DNA of 64,000 bases, taken from positions 4,682,831 through 4,746,830 of the forward strand of contig NC_049990.1 of the NCBI RefSeq assembly GCF_000003815.2, written 5' to 3'; not shown here. The DNA is from Branchiostoma floridae (taxonomy: Eukaryota > Chordata > Leptocardii > Amphioxiformes > Branchiostomatidae). How positions within the stretch are numbered: position 1 is the stretch's first letter. More model-generated notes on the stretch are below. The model had not been told where the DNA came from. It worked only from the letters and a program-made list of their open reading frames with translations, and made no database searches.

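Overview
This is a eukaryotic, intron-rich window dominated by repeats. Its only recognisable protein gene is the 5' part of a TMTC4-type gene (transmembrane and tetratricopeptide-repeat protein, an ER membrane O-mannosyltransferase family) on the + strand. The start codon is at 13813. Eight coding exons join in frame into 475 residues before the gene runs off the right edge at 64000, so the TPR half lies outside. The animal TMTC4 orthology, long introns, and abundance of minisatellites and small DNA transposons suggest an invertebrate deuterostome, with amphioxus (Branchiostoma) my best guess. The species is inference.

Layout. 1-13.8 kb is upstream DNA with no recognisable gene: tandem arrays (0.13-0.68, 0.9-1.4, 2.2-3.06 kb), a PIF/Harbinger-like MITE (3.48-3.84 kb), other inverted-repeat elements, a 5,040-bp TA-flanked transposon (5869-10908) inserted inside a ~190-bp tandem array, and a tandemised tRNA-like SINE (12.06-12.30 kb). 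Exon 1 is at 13.8-14.2 kb. Intron 1 (22.6 kb) holds a 2-kb hAT-like element with a perfect 8-bp target duplication, a LINE scrap, a 721-bp Harbinger-like element, a 120-bp minisatellite (20.3-21.5 kb), a large ~250-bp-family array (22.7-25.1 kb), a CCAA microsatellite, two 5S-rRNA-derived SINE-like copies, and a second, oppositely oriented copy of the 5-kb transposon (29583-34177). Exons 2-8 lie at 36.8, 39.7, 47.9, 51.5, 55.0, 56.2 and 63.9 kb, separated by introns filled with minisatellites, hAT MITEs, tRNA-derived SINEs and a 3.2-kb CACTA-like element (57249-60468).

Main observations. (1) The two 5-kb elements share the terminus CAGTACCGACTACGTTTATG, are flanked by TA, and have empty sites readable in the neighbouring tandem-repeat units. 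No transposase is visible. They face each other across exon 1. (2) Exons 1, 2, 4 and 5 each have partial, decayed tandem copies of themselves in adjacent intron DNA, so local tandem duplication has repeatedly crossed exon-intron junctions. One exon-1 copy was then split by the hAT element, proving its 8-bp target duplication. (3) A tRNA-derived SINE landed just before exon 7 and its 22-bp target duplication contains the pyrimidine-rich tract of that acceptor. (4) Exon 4 reads Gly in the family's conserved CKEQG motif, while its two decayed copies keep Glu.

I see no operon, CRISPR, functional tRNA/rRNA gene or complete mobile-element protein. All family assignments rest on reading motifs, termini and target duplications by eye.
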